Shown one piece after another: positions 25,059 to 36,624 of a stretch of DNA of 64,000 bases. The translations under genes were made by a program, and so were the position numbers. The notes under the pieces were generated by a model. That model saw only the letters and a program-made list of their open reading frames with translations, did not search any database and was not told the DNA's origin. The first letter of the stretch is position 1, and every line of letters begins with the position of its first letter. This DNA is from Luteibacter aegosomatissinici (GTDB lineage: Bacteria > Pseudomonadota > Gammaproteobacteria > Xanthomonadales > Rhodanobacteraceae). The stretch spans positions 3,410,001 through 3,474,000 of the forward strand of contig NZ_CP095742.1 in the NCBI RefSeq assembly GCF_023078495.1. Reading direction: 5' to 3'.

Positions 25059-26351
25059 TCAGCCGAGGGTAATAAGCCTCTTGCGCAGTGTGTCGAGCAT
25101 GAGATCGTGGCCTGCGCCGGGTGAGGTGCGCGCGGCCAGGCTGGACTCCGGCGAACGGCCTTCGCCGGCGGAAGCGGCGGTTTCGGCGGCGGCACGGTAG
25201 GCGTCGCGGAACGGCACGCCGGCCACGGCTTGTTCGATCGCCACGTCCGTCGCGTACATCGCCGGCTCGATCGCCGCGCGCATCTTGTCCGCCTTCCACT
25301 CGAAACGGGCCAGCATGTCCGGCAGCAGTTCCAGCGCGCCCAGGCCCATGGAGAAACCATGGAACAGCGAGCCCTTGGAGAACTGCAGGTCGCGCTGGTA
25401 GCCCGAGGGCAACGACAGCAGCTGCTCGATCTCGGTACGGGCGGCGGCGACGCTGGCGTAGCTGGCACGCAGCAGTTCGACCACATCCGGGTTGCGCTTG
25501 TTCGGCATGATCGACGAACCGGTGGTGTACTCCGCCGGCAGCTTCACGAAATCGAACTCGGCCGTGGTGAACAGCGACAGGTCCCACGCCAGGCGACGCG
25601 TATCCAGGAGCGCGGTGCCGACGGCGTCCAGCGCGGCCATCTCGAACTTGCCGCGCGAGAGCTGGGCGTAGATCGGCGAGACCTGCATGCGGGCGAAGCC
25701 GAGTGCCTGCGTGGTGTGCGCGCGGTCCAGCGCCACGTTCACGCCGTAGCCTGCGGCCGTGCCCAGCGGGTTGGCATCGATCAGCTCGAGTGCCTGGCGG
25801 GCACGCAGGGTGTTATCGATGAAGGCTTCGGCGAAGGCTGCAAACCACATGCCCGTGGAAGACACCACGGCACGCTGGATGTGCGTGTAGCCCGGCATCG
25901 GCACCGCTTCACCACTGGCGCGATCAAGACACACCTCGGCGATACGGCGGCAAACGGCCTCCAGCGTCGAAAGCTTGTCCTTCAGCCACAGGCGCGTCGC
26001 CACCAGGATCTGGTCGTTGCGGCTGCGACCGGTGTGTACGCGGCGGCCTGCATCGCCAAGACGCTCGGTCAGGCGTGCCTCGATGGCCGAATGTCCATCC
26101 TCGAAGCGGTCATCGAGCACGAAGGTGCCCGCCGAAAAATCGGCCGCCAACGCATCGAGCTCGCGCTTCAGCGCATCGCGCTCATCGGCCGACACGACCC
26201 CAATGTTGGCCAGGCCCTCCACGTGCGCCTTGCTGGCGGTGATGTCGTGCAGGAAGAACTCGCGATCGAGGACCACGTCGTTACCCGCAAGGAAACGCAT
26301 GATCTTCGCATCGACCTGCGTATCGGATTTCTGCCAGAGCGGCTGGGTCAT
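25059..26351 (-). CDS. argH: Argininosuccinate lyase
   Basis: This is a 430-aa enzyme of the fumarase/aspartase superfamily; it splits argininosuccinate into arginine and fumarate, the last step of arginine synthesis. Seen: [10 protein letters not shown] (substrate site), [17 protein letters not shown], and the superfamily signature [13 protein letters not shown] with the catalytic serine loop. AAGGA precedes the ATG at 26351; an earlier in-frame start overlaps argC. It is somewhat shorter than the E. coli protein but complete. argC ends 10 bp upstream. Confidence 0.95.
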   Translation of the reverse strand: MTQPLWQKSDTQVDAKIMRFLAGNDVVLDREFFLHDITASKAHVEGLANIGVVSADERDALKRELDALAADFSAGTFVLDDRFEDGHSAIEARLTERLGDAGRRVHTGRSRNDQILVATRLWLKDKLSTLEAVCRRIAEVCLDRASGEAVPMPGYTHIQRAVVSSTGMWFAAFAEAFIDNTLRARQALELIDANPLGTAAGYGVNVALDRAHTTQALGFARMQVSPIYAQLSRGKFEMAALDAVGTALLDTRRLAWDLSLFTTAEFDFVKLPAEYTTGSSIMPNKRNPDVVELLRASYASVAAARTEIEQLLSLPSGYQRDLQFSKGSLFHGFSMGLGALELLPDMLARFEWKADKMRAAIEPAMYATDVAIEQAVAGVPFRDAYRAAAETAASAGEGRSPESSLAARTSPGAGHDLMLDTLRKRLITLG

Positions 26352-26361
26352 TGTGGAATCC

Positions 26362-27309
<948 letters not shown>

Positions 27310-27318
27310 GGCTAGGTT

Positions 27319-28621
<1,303 letters not shown>

Positions 28622-28632
<11 letters not shown>

Positions 28633-29719
28633 GTTCGACGATCCGGTGGATGGTCTGGGCGTAATGGGCGAGCTGATCGAGCGCGACCCATTCGTCGGCG
28701 GTATGGGCCTGGGCGATATCGCCGGGACCATAAACGAAGCAGGTGTATCCCGCCTTGGAGAACAATGCGGCCTCGGTCCAGAAATCGACGGCGTTACCCA
28801 CCGGGATCTCCAGCTCATCGGCCAGATCGCGCGCAGCGAGGCGGCGTGCCTCAGCCGTGGCGGTATCGCCCGCAGGGAGCGAGTCGCCGCGGAAGGTCTC
28901 TCCGAACTCCACCGGCTGCGGATCGACCAGCGTGCGGAAGGTCTCCAGCAGCTGGTCGGCGTCCATGGACGGCAACGGGCGGAAGCCGAAACGCACCTCA
29001 GCGGCCGGAGCGATCACGTTGGCCTTGATGCCGCCTTCGATCTTGCCCAGGTTGAAGCGCAGGCCGGTGAGCCCGCCGAAACGCTCGTGCGAGAGCGACT
29101 GCACATGATCGAGCGCCGCCGTGCCCCAGCGCACCGCCTGGTGCAGCGCGCTGTCCGAGGGCTTCTGCTCACCCGAGGCATGGCCGGCGCGGCCCTTGAA
29201 CTGCATGAGTACCGACAGGATGCCACGGTGCGCCAGCACCGCTTCACCCTTGGTCGGCTCTGCGACGATGACGGCATCGTACGCCGGCTTGTCCTTGAGG
29301 AAGCCATCGATACAGCGCGCATCGTTCGCTTCTTCATCGGTGGAGAGCAGCAGCGCCATGTCGCCCTTCGAGGCGTTGGCGACCGCCACCAGTGCCGCCG
29401 CAGCACCCTTGATATCGCAGGCGCCCAGGCCGATCGCACGGTCGTCTGTCACACGAAGTTCGTGCGGGCTCGCCGTCCAGTGCGGCGAATCCGGCACGGT
29501 ATCCAGGTGCACGTTGAACAGGATTTTCGGCGTGCCACGCACGGCGTACAGGTTCACCGCGCCCGCGCCGAAATCGGTCACCTGCACGTCGAACCCCGGG
29601 AGGTTCGCGCGCAGGTAATCGAAGATGCCACCGGTACCGATCTCACGCGGCGGGTTGCGCGTGTCGTACGAAACGAGCGCACGCAGGTGGTCGAGGGTTT
29701 CCTTCAGGAGATTATCCAT
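28622..29719 (-). CDS. argE': M20 deacetylase: N-acetyl-L-citrulline (or acetylornithine) deacetylase
   Basis: This 365-aa M20-family zinc hydrolase has the metal ligands [31 protein letters not shown] and, near the C-terminus, [15 protein letters not shown]. In this operon the carbamoyltransferase acts on acetylornithine, so the expected substrate is N-acetylcitrulline, giving citrulline for ArgG, as in Xanthomonas. Some activity on acetylornithine is possible. It lies 10 bp after argG and overlaps the next gene by 11 bp. Confidence 0.9.
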
Positions 29720-29729
29720 GGGTGCTCGA

Positions 29730-30938
29730 TCACTTCCCGCCGTTGGCTCGGTCGACTTCAGCCCAGATCGTCGAGCTCATGCCGTACAGCTTGATGAAGC
29801 CTTCGGCTTCGGCGACGCCCCAGTCGGCGGCCTGCGCGTAGGTGGCCTTCTTCGAGTGCAGCAGGTTCTTCGATTCCACCTTCACGGCGTACACGGTGCC
29901 GCCGCGGGTTTCGATGATGACCTTGCCATCGACCTTGCGCTGGGTGCTCACCAGGTAGGCTTCCAGGTCAGCCTTGATCGGATCGTTGAAGAAGCCTTCG
30001 TAGGCGATCTCGGTCCACTTGCGGCCGATTTCCGGCTTGAAGCGGTTCTGCTGCTTCGACAGCACGGTTTCTTCCAGCGCACGGTGCGCGGTCAGCAGCG
30101 CAGTAAGCGCCGGCGCTTCGAACACGATGCGGCCCTTCAGGCCGATGTTCGTGTCACCGGTGTACAGGCTACGGCCGACGCCGTACTTCGCCAGTTCACG
30201 GTTGAGGAACCCCAGGATTTCCGGGCCGGTAGCAGCCTTGCCGTTCAGCGTGGTGGCAACGCCCTTGTCGAAGCCGAGCTCGATGCGCAGCGGTTCGGAC
30301 GGCCATTCGGCGCGCGGTGCGCACCAGGCCACGGCGCCCTCTTCCGGGATCTCCCACGCATCGATTTCGCCGCCGGAGATGGTCACGCCCAGCACGTTCT
30401 CGTTGATGGTGTAGTGCTTGGTCTTGGCGCGGACTTCGAAGCCCTTGTCTTCCAGGTACTTCTGCTCGTAGGCACGCACCTGGGTGTGCTCGCGCTGGAT
30501 CTCGCGGATCGGGGCGATGATGGTGTAGTCGCCGAGCGCCTTCACAGTCAGGTCGAAACGAACCTGGTCGTTGCCCATGCCGGTGCAGCCGTGGGCGAAC
30601 AGCTTGGTGCCCAGCTCGTCGCAGCGCTCCAGCGAGGCCTTCACGATGAGGTAGCGGTCGGACACCAGCAGCGGGTACTGGCCCTGGTAGAACTCGCCGG
30701 CCCAGATCAACGGGGTGACGAAGCTATCCCAGATCGCCTGCGAGGCATCGACCGTGCGATGCGAAGCCGCGCCCAGTTCGTGGGCGCGCTGCTCGATGTA
30801 CTCGCGCTCTTCCGCGGACACACCACCCGTATCGACGAACACGGTGTGCACGGCATAGCCGCGCTCCATCAGGTAGGGGACGCAGAAGCTGGTGTCGAGG
30901 CCGCCCGAGAAGGCGAGGACGATATCTTTGCTGGACAT
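29730..30938 (-). CDS. argG: Argininosuccinate synthase
   Basis: This 402-aa ligase joins citrulline and aspartate with ATP. Seen: the PP-loop ATP site [12 protein letters not shown] (8-19), the [13 protein letters not shown] region and [22 protein letters not shown] precedes the ATG at 30938, which is preferred over an in-frame start 6 codons earlier. The 94-bp gap to argF' contains a GC-rich hairpin (31003-31022). Confidence 0.95.
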   Translation of the reverse strand: MSSKDIVLAFSGGLDTSFCVPYLMERGYAVHTVFVDTGGVSAEEREYIEQRAHELGAASHRTVDASQAIWDSFVTPLIWAGEFYQGQYPLLVSDRYLIVKASLERCDELGTKLFAHGCTGMGNDQVRFDLTVKALGDYTIIAPIREIQREHTQVRAYEQKYLEDKGFEVRAKTKHYTINENVLGVTISGGEIDAWEIPEEGAVAWCAPRAEWPSEPLRIELGFDKGVATTLNGKAATGPEILGFLNRELAKYGVGRSLYTGDTNIGLKGRIVFEAPALTALLTAHRALEETVLSKQQNRFKPEIGRKWTEIAYEGFFNDPIKADLEAYLVSTQRKVDGKVIIETRGGTVYAVKVESKNLLHSKKATYAQAADWGVAEAEGFIKLYGMSSTIWAEVDRANGGK

Positions 30939-31002
30939 GCTGGCTCCGGAAATCAAGGCGTTTTAATGAGGTAAGGCGAACACAAGGGCGTTACGGAAAG
31001 GT

Positions 31003-31022
31003 GGCGGCCAGCGCGGGCCGCC
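31003..31022 (-). other. GC-rich hairpin between argF' and argG
   Basis: A 7-bp perfect stem GGCGGCC/GGCCGCC, extendable by a few pairs, lies 11 bp after the argF' stop. The following sequence is only weakly T-rich (TTTCC), so it may be a processing or stability element, or a leaky terminator. Confidence 0.4.
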
Positions 31023-31032
31023 GCCTGTGTTA

Positions 31033-32064
31033 TCAGAAGCCGAGACCCGACTTGATGCCGGGCTGCGCCATGAGCGAAGCCATCACGGCCTTCTGCACAT
31101 GCAGGCGGTTTTCCGCCTCGTCGATCGCGATACAGGCGGGCGAATCCATCACCGCGTCCGTCGCCTTGATGTTCCGACGCAGCGGCAGGCAGTGGCTGAA
31201 GAGGCCGTTGTCGGTGAGGGCCATCTTGGCTTCGTCCACGATGAAGTGCTTGTTTGCGTCGCGAATGGCCTTCTCTTCATCCCAGCGGCCGAAGTACGGG
31301 ATGGCGCCCCAGCTCTTGGCGTAGACGACGTGCGCGCCACTGTAGGCGGCTTCGATATCGTGCGAGACCTGCAGCGAGCCACCGTTTTCCTTCGCGTTCT
31401 GCGCCGCGAAATCCATGTAGCGCTGGTCGAGGATGTACTCCGGCGTGGGGCACAGCAGGGTCACGTCCATGCCCATCTTGGTCGCGATCAGCAGCGCCGA
31501 ATTGGCCACGGCGGTGTTCAGCGGCTTCGGGTGGTAGGTCCAGGTCAGCACGTACTTCTTGTTCTGCAGGTCACCCAGGTGCTCCTTCATGGCCAGCGCG
31601 TGGGCCAGCTCCTGGCAGGGGTGGGTGATGGTCTCCATGTTGATGACCGGCACCGTGGCGTACTGGGCGAACGCCTTGAGCACCTTGTCCTGGCGATCGA
31701 CCTGCCAGTCCTGGAACTTGGGGAAGGCGCGGACGGCAATGATGTCGACGTAGCGCGACAGCACCCGGGCCACTTCGGCAATGTGCTCCTCGGTGTCACC
31801 GTCCATGACCGTGCCGACCTCGAACTCGATGGGCCATGCGTCCTTGCCCGGCGCCAGCACCACCGCGTGGCCACCCATCTGGAACGCACCGATCTCGAAG
31901 CTGGTGCGGGTGCGCATGGACGGGTTGAAGAACATCAGGGCGATGGACTTGCCGGCCAGCTGCTGGCCCTGGGGCGAGCGCTTGAATTCGGCGGCCTGCG
32001 CGAGCAGGGCGTCGATCTCGGCGCGGCTGTAGTCGGTGGTGTTGAGGAAGTGGCGAACGGTCAT
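31033..32064 (-). CDS. argF': N-acetylornithine carbamoyltransferase
   Basis: This 343-aa transcarbamylase is of the Xanthomonas AOTC type; it makes N-acetylcitrulline from N-acetylornithine and carbamoyl phosphate. The carbamoyl-phosphate loop is SMRTRT (49-54). AOTC-specific residues are present: W77 in KDAWPIE, E92 in DGDTEEH (the residue that selects acetylornithine over succinylornithine in Xanthomonas), and K300 in RRNIKATD, equivalent to the carboxylated K302. THPCQELAHAL and HCLPLRRN complete the active site. It is the first gene of the eight-gene arg-pro operon and is preceded by the leader described at 32125-32243. Confidence 0.96.
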   Translation of the reverse strand: MTVRHFLNTTDYSRAEIDALLAQAAEFKRSPQGQQLAGKSIALMFFNPSMRTRTSFEIGAFQMGGHAVVLAPGKDAWPIEFEVGTVMDGDTEEHIAEVARVLSRYVDIIAVRAFPKFQDWQVDRQDKVLKAFAQYATVPVINMETITHPCQELAHALAMKEHLGDLQNKKYVLTWTYHPKPLNTAVANSALLIATKMGMDVTLLCPTPEYILDQRYMDFAAQNAKENGGSLQVSHDIEAAYSGAHVVYAKSWGAIPYFGRWDEEKAIRDANKHFIVDEAKMALTDNGLFSHCLPLRRNIKATDAVMDSPACIAIDEAENRLHVQKAVMASLMAQPGIKSGLGF

Positions 32065-32124
32065 GGCGATCCAGATCGGTCGGTGGCCTGGTGGGGCCGT
32101 GGGAAGAAGGGGGAATCGGAAACG

Positions 32125-32153
32125 AAAAAACCCGGCACGGGGCCGGGTTTTTT
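32125..32153 (-). terminator. Intrinsic terminator in the arg leader
   Basis: A 12-bp stem, half GC and half A-T, with a 5-nt loop and a run of six T, lies 61 bp upstream of argF'. No other gene on this strand ends here, since the upstream gene has its own terminator at 32404-32433. This supports a role in the leader. Confidence 0.85.
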
Positions 32154-32183
32154 AGTCGTTGCGTATGAAATGCGCGCGACAGC

Positions 32184-32231
32184 CTACCCGGCCGAGTATC
32201 CAATGTACGGTCGACGAGCACGGGACGTCAT
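32184..32231 (-). CDS. Candidate arginine leader peptide (15 aa)
   Basis: ATG at 32231 encodes MTSRARRPYIGYSAG and then TAG. Three of residues 4-7 are arginine (CGT, CGT, CGA). An in-frame ATG at 32243 would add MAAG at the N-terminus. The ribosome-binding site is the weak point: AGGA touches the ATG at 32231, and nothing clear precedes 32243. The position and the complementary arm at the stop codon are what support translation. Confidence 0.5.
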   Translation of the reverse strand: MTSRARRPYIGYSAG

Positions 32232-32318
32232 TCCTGCGGCCATGCGGGCGCTGGTATAGACGTTCGAGGTGTAGTCGGCGTGGGACACGGTCGGGGTCGG
32301 AAAAAAGGTGAAGCGTCG

Positions 32319-32347
32319 ATAATGCCGTGGATTGGTGCGCTGCGCAA
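32319..32347 (-). promoter_or_regulatory. Candidate promoter of the arg-pro operon
   Basis: TTGCGC (32347-32342) and CATTAT (32324-32319) are spaced 17 bp on the reverse strand, just after the upstream gene's terminator. This would give a leader of about 250 nt. The hexamers are only moderate matches. Confidence 0.35.
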
Positions 32348-32403
32348 CTGCCCGGGGAGGCTTGGGAACAAGCCGGTGCGCCTTCGGCCTCGCCGGGCTC
32401 GGC

Positions 32404-32433
32404 AAAAGAAAAAGGCCGCGATTGCTCGCGGCC
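32404..32433 (-). terminator. Rho-independent terminator of the glycine-zipper gene
   Basis: The stem GGCCGCG/CGCGGCC (32414-32420 with 32427-32433) is followed on the reverse strand by TTTTTCTTTT. It starts 27 bp after the stop at 32460. Confidence 0.85.
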
Positions 32434-32459
32434 CTTCCCATCTGCCTTGCCGGAACCGG

Positions 32460-33020
32460 TCAGTCGGCCGGGGAGACGCTCACGCGGACGCGGAGGCGCT
32501 CGCCCGGGTCGTAGTTCAGACGCGACACGTAGACCTCACCGCGGTAGCGGTATTCCACGTCATAGCCCGCGATGCGGCGCTGCTCGGTCACCGAGCTGAC
32601 GTCGCGGCAGCGGGTTTCCGTGCCCTGGTAGACCGTATCGCCACTGCGCGACACGTTATTGCCCACCACGCCACCGGCCACCGCGCCAGCCACGGTCGCG
32701 GCCTTGCGGCCATCGCCCTTGCCTACCGTATTGCCCAGCACGCCACCCACGACCGCACCCAGGATCGTCCCGGCCGTGCTGCCGCTGCCCTGCTGGCGGG
32801 TCGTCACCTGCTGGTCGTAGCACTCCTGGCGCGGGGTCTCCACGCGGGCGACGCCGTACACCGGGTCGACGCGCAGCACGTCCGCCCAGCCAAAATGGGT
32901 GTTGTCATCCGGCCCTGCCGACTGCGACGGCGGGGGCGGCGGGGGGCCGTAACGATCCTGGGCACTGGCACCGGTAGCGAAAACCGCGAGGATCAGCGCG
33001 GGGATAAGCAGGCGAGACAT
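32460..33020 (-). CDS. Glycine-zipper envelope protein
   Basis: This 186-aa protein has a signal peptide (about 1-20, ending ATGASAQ), a short proline run, and a double glycine-zipper segment (about 78-123). That segment contains TILGAVVGGVLGNTVG and TVAGAVAGGVVGNN, like the SlyB/Rick_17kDa families. A basic C-terminal part with tyrosines (YDVEYRYRGEVYVSRLNYDPG) follows. Cysteines at ECYDQQ and TRCRD may pair. Such proteins sit in or near the outer membrane; no precise role is known. It has its own terminator and is divergent from cysS. Confidence 0.82.
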   Translation of the reverse strand: MSRLLIPALILAVFATGASAQDRYGPPPPPPSQSAGPDDNTHFGWADVLRVDPVYGVARVETPRQECYDQQVTTRQQGSGSTAGTILGAVVGGVLGNTVGKGDGRKAATVAGAVAGGVVGNNVSRSGDTVYQGTETRCRDVSSVTEQRRIAGYDVEYRYRGEVYVSRLNYDPGERLRVRVSVSPAD

Positions 33021-33225
33021 TTAGGAAAACCTCCAGCCGGCGCACAAGAGCGCCTACTGGGTGTCATTTCATCAAGATCACGCTGAATCCACGCTTAGGT
33101 CTTCCCCGCAGGAATCCGCGGCCTGCTGTCAACCATTTCGCGGTTCGCGCGTGCACGGTCAGCGCCCGGCCTTGCTACTATTTCAGGCCGGCCCAGGCCG
33201 CCGGCCCGCCCCGCATGGACACCCG

Positions 33226-34605
33226 ATGACGATCTCGCTCTACAACACCCTGACTCGCCGCACGGAAGCGTTCGCCCCGCTCGATCCGAACCGGGTGACC
33301 ATGTATGTCTGCGGGCCCACCGTCTACAACTACATCCATATCGGCAATGCCCGGCCGCCGGTCGTTTTCGACGTGCTGGCCAGCCTGCTGCGCCGGCATT
33401 ACCCGAACGTGGTCTACGCCCGGAACATCACCGACGTGGACGACAAGATCAACACCGCCGCCGCTGCTGCGGGCGTGCCCATCACCGAGATCACCGGCCG
33501 CTTTGCCCAGGCCTACCGAGACGACATCGCGAAGCTGGGCGTGGCCAAGCCCGACGTGGAGCCCCACGCCACCGCGCACATCGCCGAGATCATCACGATG
33601 ATCCAGCGACTGATTGCCTCGAAGCACGCCTACGAGGCCGAGGGCCATGTCCTGTTCCACGTGGCCTCCTACCCCGCGTACGGTGCGCTTTCGGGTCGCG
33701 ACCCGGACGAGCTCATTGCCGGCGCCCGCGTCGAGGTGGCCCCGTACAAGAAGGATGCGGGTGACTTCGTGCTGTGGAAGCCCTCGGACGAGACCCTTCC
33801 GGGGTGGGATAGCCCCTGGGGCCGTGGCCGCCCTGGCTGGCACATCGAGTGCTCGGCGATGAGCGAGGCCCACCTGGGCGAGACCATCGATATCCACGCC
33901 GGCGGCGTCGACCTGACCTTCCCGCACCACGAGAACGAGATCGCCCAGAGCGTCTGCGCCCATGGTGGCAAGCCGTTCGCGCGGTTCTGGCTGCACAACG
34001 GCATGCTGACCTTCGAAGGGCGGAAGATGTCGAAGTCGCTGGGCAACGTGCTCCAGTTGCACGAACTGCTGACCAAACACCCCGGGGAGGCCCTGCGCCT
34101 GATGCTGCTGCGCGGCCATTACCGCCAGCCCCTTGATTGGTCGGATGCCGCCCTTACCCAGTCGGTACGCACGCTGGATGGCTGGTACGGCGTGCTGCGC
34201 GACCTGGCCGATGTGCCCCCGGGTGAGTTCTCGGTCCCGGCGGCGGTGGAAGCTGCGCTGTGCGACGACCTGAACACCCCGCAGGCACTGGCTGAGCTGT
34301 CCCAGCTCGCCGACGCGGCCCGCCGGGCGAACGGCGATGAGCGCATCGCGGCGAAGGCTGCCCTGCTCAATGGCGGCGCCCTCCTGGGCCTGCTCCAGCA
34401 GGATCCGGAAGCGTGGTTCCAGCAAGGTAACCCCGGCGATGCCATCGACGCCGCCATGGTCGAGGCCCTCCTTGAGGAACGCCGCGCCGCCCGCGCGGCG
34501 AAGGATTTCGCCCGCTCCGACGCCATTCGCGATCAGCTCAAGGCGCTGGGCGTGGCTATTGAAGACGGCGCGCAGGGCACGCGCTGGAGCGTAGTGAAGG
34601 CATGA
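33226..34605 (+). CDS. cysS: Cysteinyl-tRNA synthetase
   Basis: This is a 459-aa class I synthetase charging tRNA-Cys. Seen: [19 protein letters not shown] with the HIGH-type motif and a zinc cysteine, [19 protein letters not shown], and the KMSKS loop [10 protein letters not shown]. The usual ATG (33226, MTISLYNT) is taken; the frame opens 55 codons earlier without family similarity. The sufE-like gene starts in its stop codon (ATGA), linking cysteine charging with sulfur mobilisation. Confidence 0.96.
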   Translation: MTISLYNTLTRRTEAFAPLDPNRVTMYVCGPTVYNYIHIGNARPPVVFDVLASLLRRHYPNVVYARNITDVDDKINTAAAAAGVPITEITGRFAQAYRDDIAKLGVAKPDVEPHATAHIAEIITMIQRLIASKHAYEAEGHVLFHVASYPAYGALSGRDPDELIAGARVEVAPYKKDAGDFVLWKPSDETLPGWDSPWGRGRPGWHIECSAMSEAHLGETIDIHAGGVDLTFPHHENEIAQSVCAHGGKPFARFWLHNGMLTFEGRKMSKSLGNVLQLHELLTKHPGEALRLMLLRGHYRQPLDWSDAALTQSVRTLDGWYGVLRDLADVPPGEFSVPAAVEAALCDDLNTPQALAELSQLADAARRANGDERIAAKAALLNGGALLGLLQQDPEAWFQQGNPGDAIDAAMVEALLEERRAARAAKDFARSDAIRDQLKALGVAIEDGAQGTRWSVVKA

Positions 34606-35042
34606 ACAACCTCGTAGAACCGCAGGAACCCACCGCCGCCGCAGCCCAGGCCGCCATTGCCGAGGAATTCGGCTTTTTCGGCGACTGGACCGAGCGGTAC
34701 CAGTACCTGATCGACCTGGGCAAGCAACTGCCGCCCTTCCCCGATGCGGAAAAGAACGAAGAGAACCGCGTGCACGGCTGCCAGTCGATGGTGTGGCTGA
34801 CCCGCGCGGGCGATGCATCGCGGTTGCACTTTGAAGCGACCAGCGACTCGGCGATCGTTTCAGGGCTTATCGCGCTGCTGCTGCGCGTGTACTCGGACCG
34901 TTCAGCGCAGGAGATCGTGGATACGGAGCCGTCGTACATCCGGGAGATCGGTCTCGCGAAGCACCTCTCCCCCACCCGCTCCAATGGCCTCGCGGCCATG
35001 CTGGTGCGAATCAAGGCGTACGCGGCCGAAGCGCTGGCATAA
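34602..35042 (+). CDS. sufE: SufE-family sulfur acceptor protein
   Basis: This 146-aa protein shows the SufE core: [27 protein letters not shown] with the sulfur-accepting cysteine C60, and [12 protein letters not shown] at the end. SufE takes persulfide sulfur from a cysteine desulfurase for Fe-S cluster assembly. Here it is coupled to cysS by a 4-bp overlap instead of sitting with sufS; CsdE-like function is possible. A REP pair follows the stop by 11 bp. Confidence 0.9.
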   Translation: MNNLVEPQEPTAAAAQAAIAEEFGFFGDWTERYQYLIDLGKQLPPFPDAEKNEENRVHGCQSMVWLTRAGDASRLHFEATSDSAIVSGLIALLLRVYSDRSAQEIVDTEPSYIREIGLAKHLSPTRSNGLAAMLVRIKAYAAEALA

Positions 35043-35053
35043 CGCCATGCCCC

Positions 35054-35133
35054 TGTAGGAGCGCGCTTGCGCACGATGCTCCTGGCCCGGGCGGGGCCGC
35101 CTGCCGGCGGATCGCGCGCAAGCGCGCTCCTAA
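35054..35133. repeat. REP pair between sufE and nadV
   Basis: Arm one is 35054-35077 (TGTAGGAGCGCGCTTGCGCA) and arm two 35111-35133, its inverse. The TAG of the second arm's TAGGAGC is also the stop codon of nadV (reverse strand, 35132-35130). Confidence 0.8.
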
Positions 35134-36548
35134 AGGTCCGCCCGGGCCCTGACCTCGTCGAAGGTCTGGTCCTTCCGCAGCACGCCGTTTTCCCACACGG
35201 TTTCCATGGCGTGCTCCCAGCCGTGGTCGAGCACCACGTCCCCTGGGCGCTCCACGCCGTCAGGAATGGATACGGTCTTCCATGTGCCGTATTCACGGTG
35301 GCGAGTGAGCGTCAGGCGCCCGCGCTGGGAGAACTTCCCCGCATCGGTCACGGGTGCCTTGAAGACATCGACCCACCGGCCATCAATGCGCGCGGCGGAG
35401 CACTTCAGGGCGAACTTCTGGGTATCGCGATCGACCTTCTGCAAGAGGGCGCCGCCCATGCCGAACGCGATGTTGTCGGTGGCATAACCCGCGCCGGTCA
35501 GCCGCTCGAGGATGGCGCGAATGCTCTGCGGATTTACGCCATCTCCCTGGATGACACGGACGTGGTTCAGCACCTTGTAGCCTTTGCCGTTCACGGTGCT
35601 GCCGAATGCCTCGTCGAGCAACGCGACGCACTGGTGCACGACTTCGACGGGATCTCCCGAATCCGGGCGCACCACCAGGGTCGCGCCGGAAGCAATCACC
35701 TCATCGCGCAATGCCCGGCCCCAATGCTCACGCACGGCATGGAAAATGTCGTAGCTATCCGACACAACCGCCACGAGCGAACCCGGCTTCGCAAACTGGC
35801 GCAGCATGTTGCGGTAGGCGTCCACCTCGCGATCCCGGCCCCAGCTTGTGATCGTGCTGTGCTCGGCGGCCGGGATCGAGTAGCCCGCCATGGGTTCGCC
35901 GTAGAACGCCCTGGCGGCCAACACACCCTGCACCGTATCGGTACCGCGAAAGTTCACCAGGTGGGCCATGCCACCCATGGCGGCGGATTCCGCGCTAGAA
36001 ACGCCACGCGCCCCAAAGTCATGCAGCTTGAAGAGAAGCTGGCCGGCAGGATCATCGCTGGTCTTATCAAGGAAGCCGGCAATGCAGCGCTTCACCTGCC
36101 AACTCAGCGTGGCCACGGTCACCGGGTACCACAAGCGCAACAGCAGGGTCTCGAGGTAACTGGGCACCCATGCCGCCTGCGGGTCCGTCGATTCGATCGT
36201 GACCAACGCCTGGTGCGTAGGCACCACGCTGCCCTCGGGTACCGCGCGGATGCGCATCGGCAGACGGCCGCCGTGCGTCTCCACCACGTGGCGCCAGCCC
36301 TCTTCATTGAACGGCTCGCCATGGGCCGCGAAAAACTCGCGCGCCTCATCCACGTGGGCGTGGGTTACCGGGTGGGCCAGCCACCCCTTAAGGATGGCCT
36401 GGAGGCCGAAGAACACCGTTCGGTCATACACGCCGCCACGCGATTCCACGTAGAAGAACGTGGCATCGGTACCCGGCGGGTACTGCAGCCAATGGCTGGC
36501 CTTGTAACTGTCGGTGTTGAGAATCAGGTTCTGCAGGTGCGGAAACAT
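35130..36548 (-). CDS. nadV: Nicotinamide phosphoribosyltransferase
   Basis: This 472-aa NAMPT/NadV makes nicotinamide mononucleotide from nicotinamide and PRPP, a direct NAD salvage route. Seen: the start ILNTDSYKASHWLQYPPGT, FKLHDFGARGVSSAESAAMGG, PAAEHSTITSWG with the catalytic histidine, VVRPDSGDPVEV with the substrate-binding aspartate, and IQGDGVNPQSI. GAGG precedes the ATG at 36548. No nadM or nrtR gene is beside it. The C-terminus ends at a TAG that belongs to a REP element, so the last residues may have been reset by REP insertion. Confidence 0.93.
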   Translation of the reverse strand: MFPHLQNLILNTDSYKASHWLQYPPGTDATFFYVESRGGVYDRTVFFGLQAILKGWLAHPVTHAHVDEAREFFAAHGEPFNEEGWRHVVETHGGRLPMRIRAVPEGSVVPTHQALVTIESTDPQAAWVPSYLETLLLRLWYPVTVATLSWQVKRCIAGFLDKTSDDPAGQLLFKLHDFGARGVSSAESAAMGGMAHLVNFRGTDTVQGVLAARAFYGEPMAGYSIPAAEHSTITSWGRDREVDAYRNMLRQFAKPGSLVAVVSDSYDIFHAVREHWGRALRDEVIASGATLVVRPDSGDPVEVVHQCVALLDEAFGSTVNGKGYKVLNHVRVIQGDGVNPQSIRAILERLTGAGYATDNIAFGMGGALLQKVDRDTQKFALKCSAARIDGRWVDVFKAPVTDAGKFSQRGRLTLTRHREYGTWKTVSIPDGVERPGDVVLDHGWEHAMETVWENGVLRKDQTFDEVRARADL

Positions 36549-36572
36549 CAAGGCCGCCTCGGGTAGGAACGA

Positions 36573-36599
36573 AAAACCCCGCCTTGCGGGCGGGGTTTT
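36573..36599 (-). terminator. Rho-independent terminator of the DksA-like gene
   Basis: The stem AAAACCCCGCC/GGCGGGGTTTT has a short loop. It lies 26 bp after the DksA-like stop (36625) and before nadV on the same strand. Confidence 0.85.
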
Positions 36600-36624
36600 C
36601 ACGTTTGCACGAACGATGCGGCGC

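Larger units (their letters stand above)
32125..32243 (-). promoter_or_regulatory. Putative arginine attenuator of the arg-pro operon
   Basis: In reverse-strand order the leader carries a short frame with Arg-Ala-Arg-Arg codons (32222-32211), the antiterminator arm GGCCGGGT (32193-32186), and an intrinsic terminator. The terminator pairs AAAAAACCCGGC with GCCGGGTTTTTT (32153-32142 with 32136-32125). GGCCGGGT is perfectly complementary to ACCCGGCC (32148-32141), the first terminator arm, and overlaps the frame's TAG. A ribosome stalled at the Arg codons would leave GGCCGGGT free to block the terminator; one that reaches the stop would cover it and let the terminator form. GGCCG (32241-32237) can also mask CGGCC (32194-32190) when the frame is untranslated. 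The mechanism is inferred from sequence only. Confidence 0.7.

Noticed and set aside
32232-32441. Reverse-strand frame extending upstream of the arginine leader peptide
   Set aside because: It runs through the glycine-zipper terminator and has no recognisable protein. Only the last codons are proposed as a leader peptide.
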